Positions 15,456 through 23,300 of a DNA stretch of 34,655 nucleotides are shown piece by piece. Made by a program: the position numbers and the translations under genes. The DNA is taken from IMG/VR virus record IMGVR_UViG_3300009414_003211, positions 1 through 34,655 of that record. The stretch is one strand, 5' to 3'. Positions within the stretch are counted from its first letter, which is position 1. The number at the start of each line of letters is the position of its first letter. Below the pieces are notes generated by a model. It was given only the letters and a program-made list of their open reading frames with translations, was not told the origin of the DNA and did no database searches. The stretch is from a virus.

Positions 15456-16016
15456 TTAAGCGTTAAGCTCCGCAATCATATCGGCGTGCGAGATACCCAT
15501 ACCGTTTGCAACTTCGATTTGCTCAGCGGATAGTGCCGTGATCTTGCCACCCGCGACAGGATCAGGTTTGCCAGTTGTTTGCTTTTGATTAAGTGCAGCG
15601 ATGACAGGCGCGTTATCTAAAAACGCTTTAAAGCCAGCAGGATCAGATGCGGCATATGACTGTGCCCATTTTTCTTGTGCAGGCAATAAACGCCCATCAG
15701 ACAGCGCAGCGGTCAATAGCTCAGCAGTAGGGTCAACTTGATTACCTTGCAGCTCGGTAATTTGTGCATTGAGCGCTGCGACGGTTTCAGTCATCGTCTT
15801 AACTGGCACATACTTAGCTGGGTCAGGCTCAGCAACGTTAGTAAACACACTAGACAATGCCGCGAGTGGCTTGTCCGCATCGATGGTGACTTTGGCATCA
15901 GTCGCTTTATTTTTAAAGTCGTCGACTTGCGCGGATAGGGCAGTCACGGCTTCATCTTCAGTCGTTGACTCTTTGAGTCCAAGCGCAGCAATAACATAAG
16001 CAAGTAAAGGGTTCAT
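15456..16016 (-). CDS. Z: Scaffold protein from internal start within I (Mu Z-like)
   Basis: Inside the protease gene, ATG at 16016 (MNPLLAYVIAALGLKES) is preceded by AGGA eight bases upstream (AGGACAAACCT), a ribosome-binding site as good as those of neighbouring genes. It would yield a 186-aa in-frame product with the scaffold region only. In Mu, I and Z share their C-terminal part in this way. Independent translation is inferred from the internal site, not shown. Confidence 0.65.
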   Translation of the reverse strand: MNPLLAYVIAALGLKESTTEDEAVTALSAQVDDFKNKATDAKVTIDADKPLAALSSVFTNVAEPDPAKYVPVKTMTETVAALNAQITELQGNQVDPTAELLTAALSDGRLLPAQEKWAQSYAASDPAGFKAFLDNAPVIAALNQKQTTGKPDPVAGGKITALSAEQIEVANGMGISHADMIAELNA

Positions 16017-16553
16017 AGGTTTGTCCTGATCTTGTTTTGGGGTAAATTTGGCAGACAGTGCAGTCAGCTCATCGAGTGTTAACAGTGCGGGTTGATTGGT
16101 GATAGCGACGTTCATTACGTTTGTGACATTACCGTCCGTATCGTAAGCAATGACTGGTGATTTATAGCGGTACTCACGACCAGCGATCGCTTGTGTCGCT
16201 CTGGTCGTCCAATTTGGTGCGCGGTTGCACAGTCCAACGCCATCCACATATTCAAACTGTCCCGCAGCCAACCACCCAGCAGCAGGTGCTGGCTGACCAT
16301 TTTTTTCGGTGTATAACGTCTGATGCTCATAGTCGATGACCATATCAGTCGGGCGCGCGTTTAGCATCTGTGCCAAAACGCGACCAGACGTGCTGTTCAA
16401 TTTCCAGCTATCACACTCGTGTGGTCGCCCGCTGCCATCGCCGCTTCTCGTCTCCCCTTCAGGGAATACTAAAAAGTAACCATCAGGCGTACCAGTAGCG
16501 CTGGCAATAGTCAGTGATAGTGCGGCGATATATGGCGGGGCTGTTTTTGACAT
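15456..16553 (-). CDS. I: Prohead protease/scaffold, Mu protein I-like
   Basis: A 365-aa protein of the Mu I type. The N-terminal ~165 residues are the protease part, with GYFLVFPEGETRSGDG, TDMVIDYEHQTLY and AGREYRYKSPVIAYD, the stretches characteristic of Mu I proteases. The C-terminal ~180 residues are acidic, Ala-rich and helical, as in a scaffold. In Mu the scaffold Z is made from an internal start in I, and an internal start with a good ribosome-binding site is seen here at residue 180. It is the first gene of the second late operon. Confidence 0.9.
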   Translation of the reverse strand: MSKTAPPYIAALSLTIASATGTPDGYFLVFPEGETRSGDGSGRPHECDSWKLNSTSGRVLAQMLNARPTDMVIDYEHQTLYTEKNGQPAPAAGWLAAGQFEYVDGVGLCNRAPNWTTRATQAIAGREYRYKSPVIAYDTDGNVTNVMNVAITNQPALLTLDELTALSAKFTPKQDQDKPMNPLLAYVIAALGLKESTTEDEAVTALSAQVDDFKNKATDAKVTIDADKPLAALSSVFTNVAEPDPAKYVPVKTMTETVAALNAQITELQGNQVDPTAELLTAALSDGRLLPAQEKWAQSYAASDPAGFKAFLDNAPVIAALNQKQTTGKPDPVAGGKITALSAEQIEVANGMGISHADMIAELNA

Positions 16554-16629
16554 AGTGTTCCATTCTTTGTTTGTCTTAATTAATCTCAGTCGTTTTTAGA
16601 TGATGACGGCACTACATAACGCCTCCTGA

Positions 16630-16663
16630 GGCGCGTTTAAAAAAGTACTACTTTTTTAGCGCC
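16630..16663. repeat. GC-capped A/T-rich hairpin, copy 2
   Basis: GGCGC/GCGCC ends enclose TAAAAAAGTA and TACTTTTTTA arms. It is the same design as 9755-9789 and is likewise preceded by CTGAG. It lies in the leader of the second late operon, between its promoter and gene I, so on the transcript it would form a stable 5' hairpin. Confidence 0.6.
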
Positions 16664-16679
16664 GTTGTCTTAAAGTCTT

Positions 16680-16726
16680 ATCATCGCAAATTAATATCTG
16701 ATTTCTCAGGGGATACAGTTCCGAGT
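16680..16726 (-). promoter_or_regulatory. Late promoter 2 (activator-dependent), upstream of I
   Basis: On the minus strand ACTCGGAACT (16726 to 16717) is followed by GTATCCCC, and GATGAT (16685 to 16680) lies at the same fixed distance as in the other two late promoters. It lies directly after the terminator of the preceding operon, as promoter 1 does. Confidence 0.72.
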
Positions 16727-16738
16727 TTTTGAGTGGGC

Positions 16739-16765
16739 ACAAAAAAACGCCCTCTTAGGAGCGTT
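16739..16765 (-). terminator. Terminator of the lysis-head operon
   Basis: Minus-strand hairpin AACGCTC/GGGCGTT (with one wobble) and a six-base loop, followed by a seven-T run. It ends the first late operon after G, just before the late promoter 2 motif. Confidence 0.75.
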
Positions 16766-16866
16766 CAATTTATAAGTAGAGCAATCACCGCGTTTTATCC
16801 TTTGCGCCTGACAGTCGTAAATCTAACGACCCTCTAACGCTATTCAATTGCTATATGTTTGATGCA

Positions 16867-17349
16867 CTATCTGAAACTACGACGTAAATGTGCCATCAGC
16901 ACCTGATTGACGCCCGTTTCTGCTTCAGGCTGCAAGTAGCCATTGATATCAATCGGTATGTAAGGACGTGCTGGTATCTTAACTTTGCGGCCACGGCCTG
17001 CCATGCCACCCCATTGCTGTATAGCAGCATACGCGCCTGATTGGTTACCACCGCCCGCACTGATCGTCGCGCTCGTTGCATCGCTAAAAGTCTGTATGCT
17101 GTTGTATAGCGAATCAGAGCGCCTAAGTAGTCCCGCTGTACTAATACCCAAGCGCTCATAGTTTTTAATTGTTACCTGAGATAGGGCAGGCCACTTTGGT
17201 CGCCCTTGCATCCGAAAGTTTTGCTGCGTCTGACTGAGCATTTGCGCGCGTATAGTCCGCATCAGCGGTGCAGTATTGCTGGTTTGCCGAGCTGCTTGGT
17301 TGAGTACCCGTTGTAGCTCATCTGTAATTAATATCGTTGATATTGTCAT
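16867..17349 (-). CDS. G: Virion morphogenesis protein, Mu gpG-like
   Basis: A 160-aa protein of the Mu G (phage virion morphogenesis) family, involved in head-tail joining. The body shows APLMRTIRAQMLSQTQQNF, GRPKWPALSQVTIKNYERLG and the LRRSDSLYNSIQ motif, all typical. The C-terminal IPARPYIPID stretch is also characteristic. I chose the ATG at 17349 (MTISTILITDEL), since the family begins with such a strand. A longer frame from 17415 would run into the tRNA-like element. The ribosome-binding site (AGAG) is weak. It is the last gene of the first late operon. Confidence 0.85.
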   Translation of the reverse strand: MTISTILITDELQRVLNQAARQTSNTAPLMRTIRAQMLSQTQQNFRMQGRPKWPALSQVTIKNYERLGISTAGLLRRSDSLYNSIQTFSDATSATISAGGGNQSGAYAAIQQWGGMAGRGRKVKIPARPYIPIDINGYLQPEAETGVNQVLMAHLRRSFR

Positions 17350-17401
17350 ATATCGCTCTAAGTTGTTGATATTGACAGCGATTGACGTTACGCTAGCAAT
17401 A

Positions 17402-17497
17402 GCATTGGTACTCATAATGGTACGAGGACGGTTGCATTAGTGATTATCAGCATAATCACCAAGCCGTGTGTAGTGGGTTCAATTCCCACCCAATGCC
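17402..17497 (+). tRNA. tRNA-like element with abnormal 30-nt anticodon loop (probable non-canonical or degenerate tRNA)
   Basis: On the plus strand, opposite to F and G, a 96-nt stretch folds like a tRNA. The acceptor GCATTGG (17402-17408) pairs perfectly with CCAATGC (17490-17496). The D arm CTC/GAG encloses a loop with GG. The T stem GTGGG/CCCAC is perfect with T loop TTCAATT (17478-17484), and the variable loop GTGTA is five bases. The anticodon stem ACGGT/GCCGT has one G-T pair, but its loop is 30 nt and contains an 8-bp hairpin GTGATTAT/ATAATCAC (17440-17459). The 3' end reads CCCT rather than NCCA. There is no U33 in normal context, so decoding seems unlikely. It fills the F-G interval almost exactly. 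Confidence 0.55.
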
Positions 17498-17498
17498 C

Positions 17499-18854
17499 CT
17501 AATCATTTAGTACAGTGTCTAATAGCTTTGTATAGTTATTGCCATTATTGAGGTTATTGGCTGTATCTACAGTGATTGTGCGTATGACATTGCCCACAAA
17601 GTTTTGCTTAGCATCAATCACGTCGCGCCCTTTAATGCGCTCATTCAAATGTACAATCAACTTGTACTTGTCCAGCGCGACATCAAAGACCAGTACAGGC
17701 GATTGCTTGTTATTGTCCCAATAGAGGCTATGCGGCGCGTTTAAGTGCTGCACAATATTAGCAACCCAGCTGGGATCATGCCGTTTATGTGCCCGATCCA
17801 AATGCTGCAACGTAATACGATCATGCAGAGTAATAACCGCGTTTTCTAGCGCCAATCCTTTATCAAATGCCAGTTTTTGTACAAACTCAGGACGTACTAC
17901 GCCAACGTGTCGAAACTCACCCTTTGGTCTAGTCGGGTCAACACTATCGACCCATGTTTTTACATCGTCATTAAATCGGCTAAGCACTGACGCGCGTCCA
18001 AGTACAGCTTGCATACTGTTAGCGCCCAGCAAAGCAGGTACTTGACCTGCTTTATCGAGCATTGGCTGCATCGGTAGCGCATCACCTGTATGTACCCAGC
18101 CCGCGTCTGTGCGGTATACAGGCATATTAGGCAAGCGCATGACATTGACAGGGGCAGTGTAAGCCCCATAAGTACCCTGTACGATGACAGATTCAGTGGT
18201 CACATACTGGCTGATATCGTCGTATATCGTATAGCCGTCAAGCGCACCGTACTGCGCGGCTTGCTCAGCAGTCAGTAATATCTCATCACAGCGGCAGCCG
18301 TAAGCACAGCGCGGACGAATAGACTGATAGTAAGGGTCATCGCGGCGAAATATTTGCCCATTGAGTGATTGATGACTTGGACGCACGCGGTTATCGCCAC
18401 GTGATACCCACATCGCATAGGGGTATATATCGTAGTCACCATCGTGGCGGCGTGCTTTGTGATACGCTTGATTGATATTGGTTTCATAAATACGCTTTAG
18501 ACGGTAGTCACTACCCAGCTGTACAGGTTTGACACTACCATCAGGTAGCGTCATATCTTTTTTACCCCACCAGCCTTTTTCCTTAAGCATCGGCTCGATA
18601 GATGCTTGCCATTGCTTAAATGACATATCACCTTCCATGGCTTCGACCAGTGACTGCTGCACTTGCTTTAGCATATCCATGTCAGTCATCTTAGCAACGA
18701 CAAAGGCGTGATCGTGCGCACGCCCCTGTACTTCTAGATAATCAATACTGGCACGAGGCTTTTTGTCTTGTAGATACTGGATAGCATCATCAGGACGGCG
18801 ATTAAACAGGCTTTGCAGATTAATATTATTAGAGGCAGCGTTAGAATCAGGCAT
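17499..18854 (-). CDS. F: MuF-type minor head protein with C-terminal PBECR-like nuclease domain
   Basis: A 451-aa protein. Residues ~1-235 are the MuF/SPP1 gp7 head morphogenesis domain, with RLKRIYETNINQAYHKARR, MWVSRGDNRVRPSHQSLNG and the closing CAYGCRCDEI (C183, C187, C189). Residues ~295-445 are an extra domain. It has HDRITLQHLDRAHKRH (H344, H351, H356, H359), LNAPHSLYWDN, VLVFDVALDKYKLIVHL and IDAKQNF. That layout resembles PBECR-type (Barnase/EndoU/colicin E5-D/RelE-like) nuclease domains fused to MuF proteins. Such fusions are known as MuF polymorphic toxins. The domain call is by pattern only. Its start abuts the portal stop. Confidence 0.82.
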   Translation of the reverse strand: MPDSNAASNNINLQSLFNRRPDDAIQYLQDKKPRASIDYLEVQGRAHDHAFVVAKMTDMDMLKQVQQSLVEAMEGDMSFKQWQASIEPMLKEKGWWGKKDMTLPDGSVKPVQLGSDYRLKRIYETNINQAYHKARRHDGDYDIYPYAMWVSRGDNRVRPSHQSLNGQIFRRDDPYYQSIRPRCAYGCRCDEILLTAEQAAQYGALDGYTIYDDISQYVTTESVIVQGTYGAYTAPVNVMRLPNMPVYRTDAGWVHTGDALPMQPMLDKAGQVPALLGANSMQAVLGRASVLSRFNDDVKTWVDSVDPTRPKGEFRHVGVVRPEFVQKLAFDKGLALENAVITLHDRITLQHLDRAHKRHDPSWVANIVQHLNAPHSLYWDNNKQSPVLVFDVALDKYKLIVHLNERIKGRDVIDAKQNFVGNVIRTITVDTANNLNNGNNYTKLLDTVLND

Positions 18855-20495
18855 TTATACATCCCCAGCGGGCAATTCTAACGGCTGCGCGTGCAACTTA
18901 CCCCAGAGACCAGCGGCACATAGGTATTGTTCAAGATTGGCTGCCAACTCATCGACCGCCTGATTTGGCTCAGCATTGGACAGTAGCGCCAGCGCTTCGT
19001 CATAACTTGTTGCAGCCGATAGTTTATCGACCATCGCTTGTCCCAGCTTGGCACTCATATCAGCAATATTATTGTCCCAGTCGTCACCCGTAGTGGCCTT
19101 ATCGATCCCGCGCTCTGCTGTATCAATATTTGCGTGCTCACGTTTGACAGGGTCAGCTTGCGCAGCTAGTACAGCTCGATGCGCAGCTAGTGCAGCAGTA
19201 AGGGCGGTAGGGGTGGCATTACTACCCACGCTTAAGATCGCCTCATCATCACCAGCCATCGGGATACTTAGCTTAGTGTGCAGCCATTCAGCACCAATCC
19301 GCATACCGTTAATACCAGCCAGTTTAGGGATTGCTTCACTGAATGTTGTGATATCTTCAGGCTCAGATAGATCAAACGCAAACTTAGGGTAGCGGCGTGG
19401 ATGGACGCTCGGATAATTTAACCGCATCATTGATGCTACGATATCGCGGCTGATAGACGCTGCGAGCTGCTTAGCATCACTATCTCGTATTTCAATTCGC
19501 GCCACTTCGTGAATATTGCCAAGTGCATTGGTGCTAGATTTACCATCGCTTTGAGTGGTCAGCGTACCGCCCAGGATCGCTTTAGACTGTGACAGCTCAC
19601 ACCACTTAATCATTGACTCAAACGGATCACTATTGCCTTTCGCGGCTTCTTTAAAGTCGATCTTCATACCTTCTGGCACGATACCTGCCGCGCGGTGTCC
19701 GATCTCCATTACTGCGCGTAACAAGGTAAACTTCTCAGATTCGGTAGCGCCAGCAGGATACGTTCCCAGACGCATTGGCAGTCCGTAAATTTCTAAAAAT
19801 TCAGCCAAATCACGCACTGAGTAATTTTTAAATACATATGGCCACGCAAGTATTCGATGCAGTCCACCACGTACCAGATAACCGCTCTTAGCTTTGTGCG
19901 TGTGCATCAAAAACGCATGATCCCACAGCGGCTCAGGGTCATTGATACCGTTACCGAGCATGATGGTTTTTTGATCTGCACCGATGACAAACTTTTGCGG
20001 GATTACAAAGTCCAAGGACTCGGCGTACCATGTTGACCCATCACGCACCCAATTGATCTCTTGACCGGAGAAACCCTTACCGATAGCGTCAAGTGCATCT
20101 TTAATCACATCATCAAAATTATCAATGGCACTCATAAGCGTCTGAATAGTCGCCGCTTGCTCTTTTTCCGCTGTCGTTGCACCTTCAGGCGGTTTGATGT
20201 ACCAATCAAGCGACAGGAGGCTACGCTTACGCTTATCCAACTCAGCAAAGATATGAGCGTCACGCTCTTCCATATCTTCAAACAGCGCCAACATATCATT
20301 CATATTGCCTGACTCTGCACCAGTCAATAGTTGATGCAACTTAGCAGGCGTTAGTCCCACCGCTGGGTGCGTCAACTCTGGACGCTCCCATACATGGGCG
20401 CGGTCGTCAGCTGCTTGCACTTGTGAGCCGAGCAGCCGCTTGATCTGCTTTTGGGCGATGGGCGCGGCTTGTTTTAGTGCTGAATAAAATGACAT
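18855..20495 (-). CDS. Portal protein, DUF935 (Mu gp29-like)
   Basis: A 546-aa portal protein of the DUF935 family, the dodecameric ring through which DNA enters and leaves the head. Signatures are LTPAKLHQLLTGAESGNMND, the ALFEDMEERDAHIFAELDKR region, GFSGQEINWV, VLAWPYVFKNYSVRDLAEFLE-type sequence (in ILAWPYVFKNYS) and YGLPMRLGTYP. The length matches Mu gp29. AAGGACTTTTA provides a good start. It is coupled directly to F. Confidence 0.95.
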   Translation of the reverse strand: MSFYSALKQAAPIAQKQIKRLLGSQVQAADDRAHVWERPELTHPAVGLTPAKLHQLLTGAESGNMNDMLALFEDMEERDAHIFAELDKRKRSLLSLDWYIKPPEGATTAEKEQAATIQTLMSAIDNFDDVIKDALDAIGKGFSGQEINWVRDGSTWYAESLDFVIPQKFVIGADQKTIMLGNGINDPEPLWDHAFLMHTHKAKSGYLVRGGLHRILAWPYVFKNYSVRDLAEFLEIYGLPMRLGTYPAGATESEKFTLLRAVMEIGHRAAGIVPEGMKIDFKEAAKGNSDPFESMIKWCELSQSKAILGGTLTTQSDGKSSTNALGNIHEVARIEIRDSDAKQLAASISRDIVASMMRLNYPSVHPRRYPKFAFDLSEPEDITTFSEAIPKLAGINGMRIGAEWLHTKLSIPMAGDDEAILSVGSNATPTALTAALAAHRAVLAAQADPVKREHANIDTAERGIDKATTGDDWDNNIADMSAKLGQAMVDKLSAATSYDEALALLSNAEPNQAVDELAANLEQYLCAAGLWGKLHAQPLELPAGDV

Positions 20496-20529
20496 TAAAA
20501 GTCCTTAAAATAATATTGTTAACCAAAAC

Positions 20530-22107
20530 CTACCAGCCACCAGCACTTAAAAACCCACTAAGCGATGCAAGCTTGTCAAACACGTCACGCATTCCGCGTG
20601 GCATATCTGATTTATCAATTGGCACTGGTGTCCAATCCAGCTCAGGCGTAGGAAATTTACTGGCATAGTCACAGAGTAAATGAGCAATACCACTATCACC
20701 GTGGCGCTTACTGCCTGTACTACTGGTAGTACGCTCCGCTGGTATCCGTGCCACGCCTTTGATTTTCTTAAACAATAAATGATCGTCACGGATATCACGA
20801 TCAGCGGGCATATCCTCAATCGTCCCATCCGTTAAGCACTTACCGAAATGCGGCGTATGCTCGGCGTACCAACCTTCAGACATATTGACAGCATCAATAC
20901 GATGCGCCCCAAATTTGATTTGTAGCTGTTCAGCTAAGAAGCCACCGTTACCCGTCGCATCATTAGCGCCCTTGCTAAATCGCGGCGTGCGCTCAATCAC
21001 ATGGATGCAGATGCGTTTTTGTTGATTGTATGGCGTCTTTTCCATCTCAAGTACGTACGGACAGTAGCGGCTCATATTCAAGCGCTCCGCCTGCCACCAC
21101 ATCGAGCTGGCATCGCGTTTACGCGCAAAATCAAGTCCATAGTAATGCGGGTGTGTCTTATCAAGCGTTAGCAATACAGGGTCGGCAACTTCTTCTAACC
21201 ACTTATCTACATGGGTGTTGCGGGCGTCCTCAGTCCACAGCTCAAAGCCTTTAGGCGCGATAAAGCGGATGACCTTACTGTCTTTATTTTGTAGCTTCTC
21301 AAGCTGTCCCATGGTTAGCCAACGACCTGAGCCTTGCGCTGGGATAACGTCCAGCTCTTCCTCGGCATCGTCGCCATAGAATTTATAGACCTCGCTTACC
21401 CACGCGGCTTCCTCAGCAGCATCATACTCACGACCCAAGCGCAGACACACGCGCTTATACAGCCCTTGCTCGACCGCCTCCGCAAACGTGGTCTTATGCA
21501 CCGTACCGCTACGTTTGAGCGCACGTACTTCTTGGATTAGATCATTAAAAGCATTCTCATCACCGTTATGTGTTGAGATAATGCGAACCTTACCGCCCCA
21601 GATGAGTAGTGCCAGTGCCGCTTTGATGAGTCCTGCCAAGTCTTCATGGAATGCTGCCTCATCGATGACAACCACGCCTTGCTTACCACGTAAGTTAGAT
21701 GGGCGAGAGGATAGGGCAGTGATGCGGTTTTTGGCTTTTGGGAATCGGATCGTATAAGTTTTGATTTCTTTATCGCCATCTTCATCGACAAAGATACCTT
21801 CCTCAATTTCGCTTGCAGCATAGTTAAACGAGCGCGCCCACATCGCACAGGCTTCGACAAACTCCATCGTCATGTCTTGGTTATAGCCGACATAGTAGAC
21901 ATTTTGCCCACCAGACTTTTTATCAGATGCCGCAACCAAAGCACAGTCCGCAGCCTCTGCCCACGTAAGGCCAATACGCCGTGATTTCTCAGCGATCTTA
22001 AGTTGTGACTCGTCTGCTATCCATTTTTGCTGATACGGTAGCAGTACTGCTGGTGCTTCCAGATCAGTATTGGCATCAAGTAATGGCGGCGTCTCTTTTT
22101 TGGTCAT
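20530..22107 (-). CDS. Terminase large subunit (Mu gp28-like)
   Basis: A 525-aa packaging motor. The N-terminal ATPase has an atypical Walker A region at KSRRIGLTWAEAAD (residues 41-54), as in Mu-type terminases, and Walker B VVVIDEAAFHED (residues 145-156, D149/E150). The STHNGDENAFND stretch (from residue 179) is the ATP-coupling motif. The C-terminal nuclease has YYGLDFARKRDASS (D326) and later acidic residues in HGDSGIAHLLCDYA. It starts one base into the stop of the small-subunit gene (TGATG), so the two are coupled. The product packages phage DNA headful-wise from a host-flanked pac end. Confidence 0.95.
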   Translation of the reverse strand: MTKKETPPLLDANTDLEAPAVLLPYQQKWIADESQLKIAEKSRRIGLTWAEAADCALVAASDKKSGGQNVYYVGYNQDMTMEFVEACAMWARSFNYAASEIEEGIFVDEDGDKEIKTYTIRFPKAKNRITALSSRPSNLRGKQGVVVIDEAAFHEDLAGLIKAALALLIWGGKVRIISTHNGDENAFNDLIQEVRALKRSGTVHKTTFAEAVEQGLYKRVCLRLGREYDAAEEAAWVSEVYKFYGDDAEEELDVIPAQGSGRWLTMGQLEKLQNKDSKVIRFIAPKGFELWTEDARNTHVDKWLEEVADPVLLTLDKTHPHYYGLDFARKRDASSMWWQAERLNMSRYCPYVLEMEKTPYNQQKRICIHVIERTPRFSKGANDATGNGGFLAEQLQIKFGAHRIDAVNMSEGWYAEHTPHFGKCLTDGTIEDMPADRDIRDDHLLFKKIKGVARIPAERTTSSTGSKRHGDSGIAHLLCDYASKFPTPELDWTPVPIDKSDMPRGMRDVFDKLASLSGFLSAGGW

Positions 22108-22652
22108 CAGTCTGCAATCCCTAGTATCGCTTTACGTATTTCTTGTACCGCCTTGCCACTCAGACCACCTTTACTTGCTAGCTGCTCAACCTTGTCAGCA
22201 GCAGCATTGGCTTTGTCACGTACTTCAATCTGATGCTTTTTTTGATTGACCGTTGCTTTGGACAGCTCAGCGACACCTTTACTAATTTTAGACAACATAC
22301 CCATGCGCACCATCGGGTCAGTATCGGTATCATCTAAACTTTGCAGTTGTACCAATGCGTTAAAAAACTCTGACTGCATCATGGTAATAACGGTAGACGA
22401 TAGCGCTCCCGCATCATCAGGATTGCGCTCAGCCATATAGATGGCGGCTTGCGTAGACAGTGACACGGCTTGCATCTTTTGCTCATGCTTTTTGCCAAAG
22501 CGGTGCACAGACGATTTGCTGATCTGATAGCCAAGCTCTGTCAGCCAGTCTGTTAGCTGCTGATAGTCTTGAAATCCTGAATCCTCAAGGCGTACTTTTA
22601 ATAGTTCCAAATGCTCAGGACTTAGCTGATCTACTGCGCTTTCACGTGCCAT
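22107..22652 (-). CDS. Terminase small subunit-like, DUF3486 (Mu gp27-like)
   Basis: A 181-aa protein of the DUF3486 family, the presumed small terminase subunit. The N-terminal ~55 residues form the DNA-binding helix-turn-helix (FQDYQQLTDWLTELGYQIS, KSSVHRFGKKHEQKM). The rest is helical with AELSKATVNQKKHQIEVRDK, suited to oligomerisation. It starts three bases after the gp26-like gene and shares a base with the large subunit gene. Confidence 0.9.
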   Translation of the reverse strand: MARESAVDQLSPEHLELLKVRLEDSGFQDYQQLTDWLTELGYQISKSSVHRFGKKHEQKMQAVSLSTQAAIYMAERNPDDAGALSSTVITMMQSEFFNALVQLQSLDDTDTDPMVRMGMLSKISKGVAELSKATVNQKKHQIEVRDKANAAADKVEQLASKGGLSGKAVQEIRKAILGIAD

Positions 22653-22655
22653 AGC

Positions 22656-22967
22656 TTAGCTCCAGTATTTAGTAGGGCGAGCGATACCAGCGCGGCATTC
22701 CACGGTATAGTCAACGATATCGATACCAAGTGCTGTACAGCGCCCGTGCCAATGCCCATCAGGTTTTTTAGTAATTTCTACCATCTTGCGCTTTTCTAAA
22801 TAGCTAAGCTGCTGGTGTAGCTCGCTTGGTGTTACCTCACCATAGATATCATCCATGATGGTCTTTAGCATCGCATCAGCACAGCCGAGCGGTTCAGCAC
22901 GGTTCATAGCAACCAACAGATACCAGCGCATACCTTCGCGGCGGCTCTTTTCAATATCAATAGGCAT
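22656..22967 (-). CDS. Winged-helix protein, Mu gp26-like (VpaChn25_0724 family)
   Basis: A 103-aa protein with a winged-helix layout: SRREGMRWYLLVAMNRAEP, a recognition helix in VTPSELHQQLSYLEKRKMVE and a wing, followed by the family end LGIDIVDYTVECRAGIARP. In Mu-like phages this gene lies between the DUF2730 protein and the small terminase; its role is unknown. AAGGAATAACA precedes the ATG. It resembles no host regulator more than the phage family, so a packaging-related role is inferred from position. Confidence 0.75.
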   Translation of the reverse strand: MPIDIEKSRREGMRWYLLVAMNRAEPLGCADAMLKTIMDDIYGEVTPSELHQQLSYLEKRKMVEITKKPDGHWHGRCTALGIDIVDYTVECRAGIARPTKYWS

Positions 22968-22976
22968 TGTTATTCC

Positions 22977-23300
22977 TTATTTTTGCTGATTGTTCAGCGC
23001 GTATAGTCGATCAAGCTTGGCATCGATAACCGTAAAGGTACGGTTAAAATCCATGCGGGTCAGATACTTTTCAGGCAGCTCCGCTTTTAACATCAAAAAG
23101 TCTCTTTCAATCTGCCGCACTTCATTGGTTTGTTGCTGCACCTGTTTTGCCACATTACTGATTGATAATTCTAACGAGTCATCACGCTCACGTAAGGCCG
23201 CATCAAAACGGGCAAAAAACGCCTTTCCCGCGCCCCAAATTGACCCTACCACCGTTAGCAATAGCCCAATCGCTTGATAAGCTTCTAGTTCGATTATCAT
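22977..23300 (-). CDS. Membrane-anchored coiled-coil protein, DUF2730 (Mu gp25-like)
   Basis: A 107-aa protein with an N-terminal membrane segment (about residues 8-28, IGLLLTVVGSIWGAGKAF) and a long coiled coil rich in Gln/Glu (VAKQVQQQTNEVRQIERDF). It belongs to the DUF2730 group at the Mu gp25 position. The topology also resembles an inner-membrane spanin, but no outer spanin partner was found, so a lysis role is open. It overlaps the zinc-finger gene by four bases. Confidence 0.78.
   Translation of the reverse strand: MIIELEAYQAIGLLLTVVGSIWGAGKAFFARFDAALRERDDSLELSISNVAKQVQQQTNEVRQIERDFLMLKAELPEKYLTRMDFNRTFTVIDAKLDRLYALNNQQK

Noticed and set aside
17350-17415. Longer start for G at 17415
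   Set aside because: The N-terminal extension does not fit the family and runs into the tRNA-like element; the family-like start is at 17349.
17402-17497. Ordinary functional tRNA
   Set aside because: The anticodon loop is 30 nt with an internal hairpin and no standard U33-anticodon context, and CCA is not encoded, so I list it as tRNA-like only.
22977-23300. Inner-membrane spanin (Rz) call for the DUF2730 gene
   Set aside because: Topology fits, but no outer-membrane partner frame with a lipoprotein signal was found inside or beside it, and the position is that of Mu gp25.
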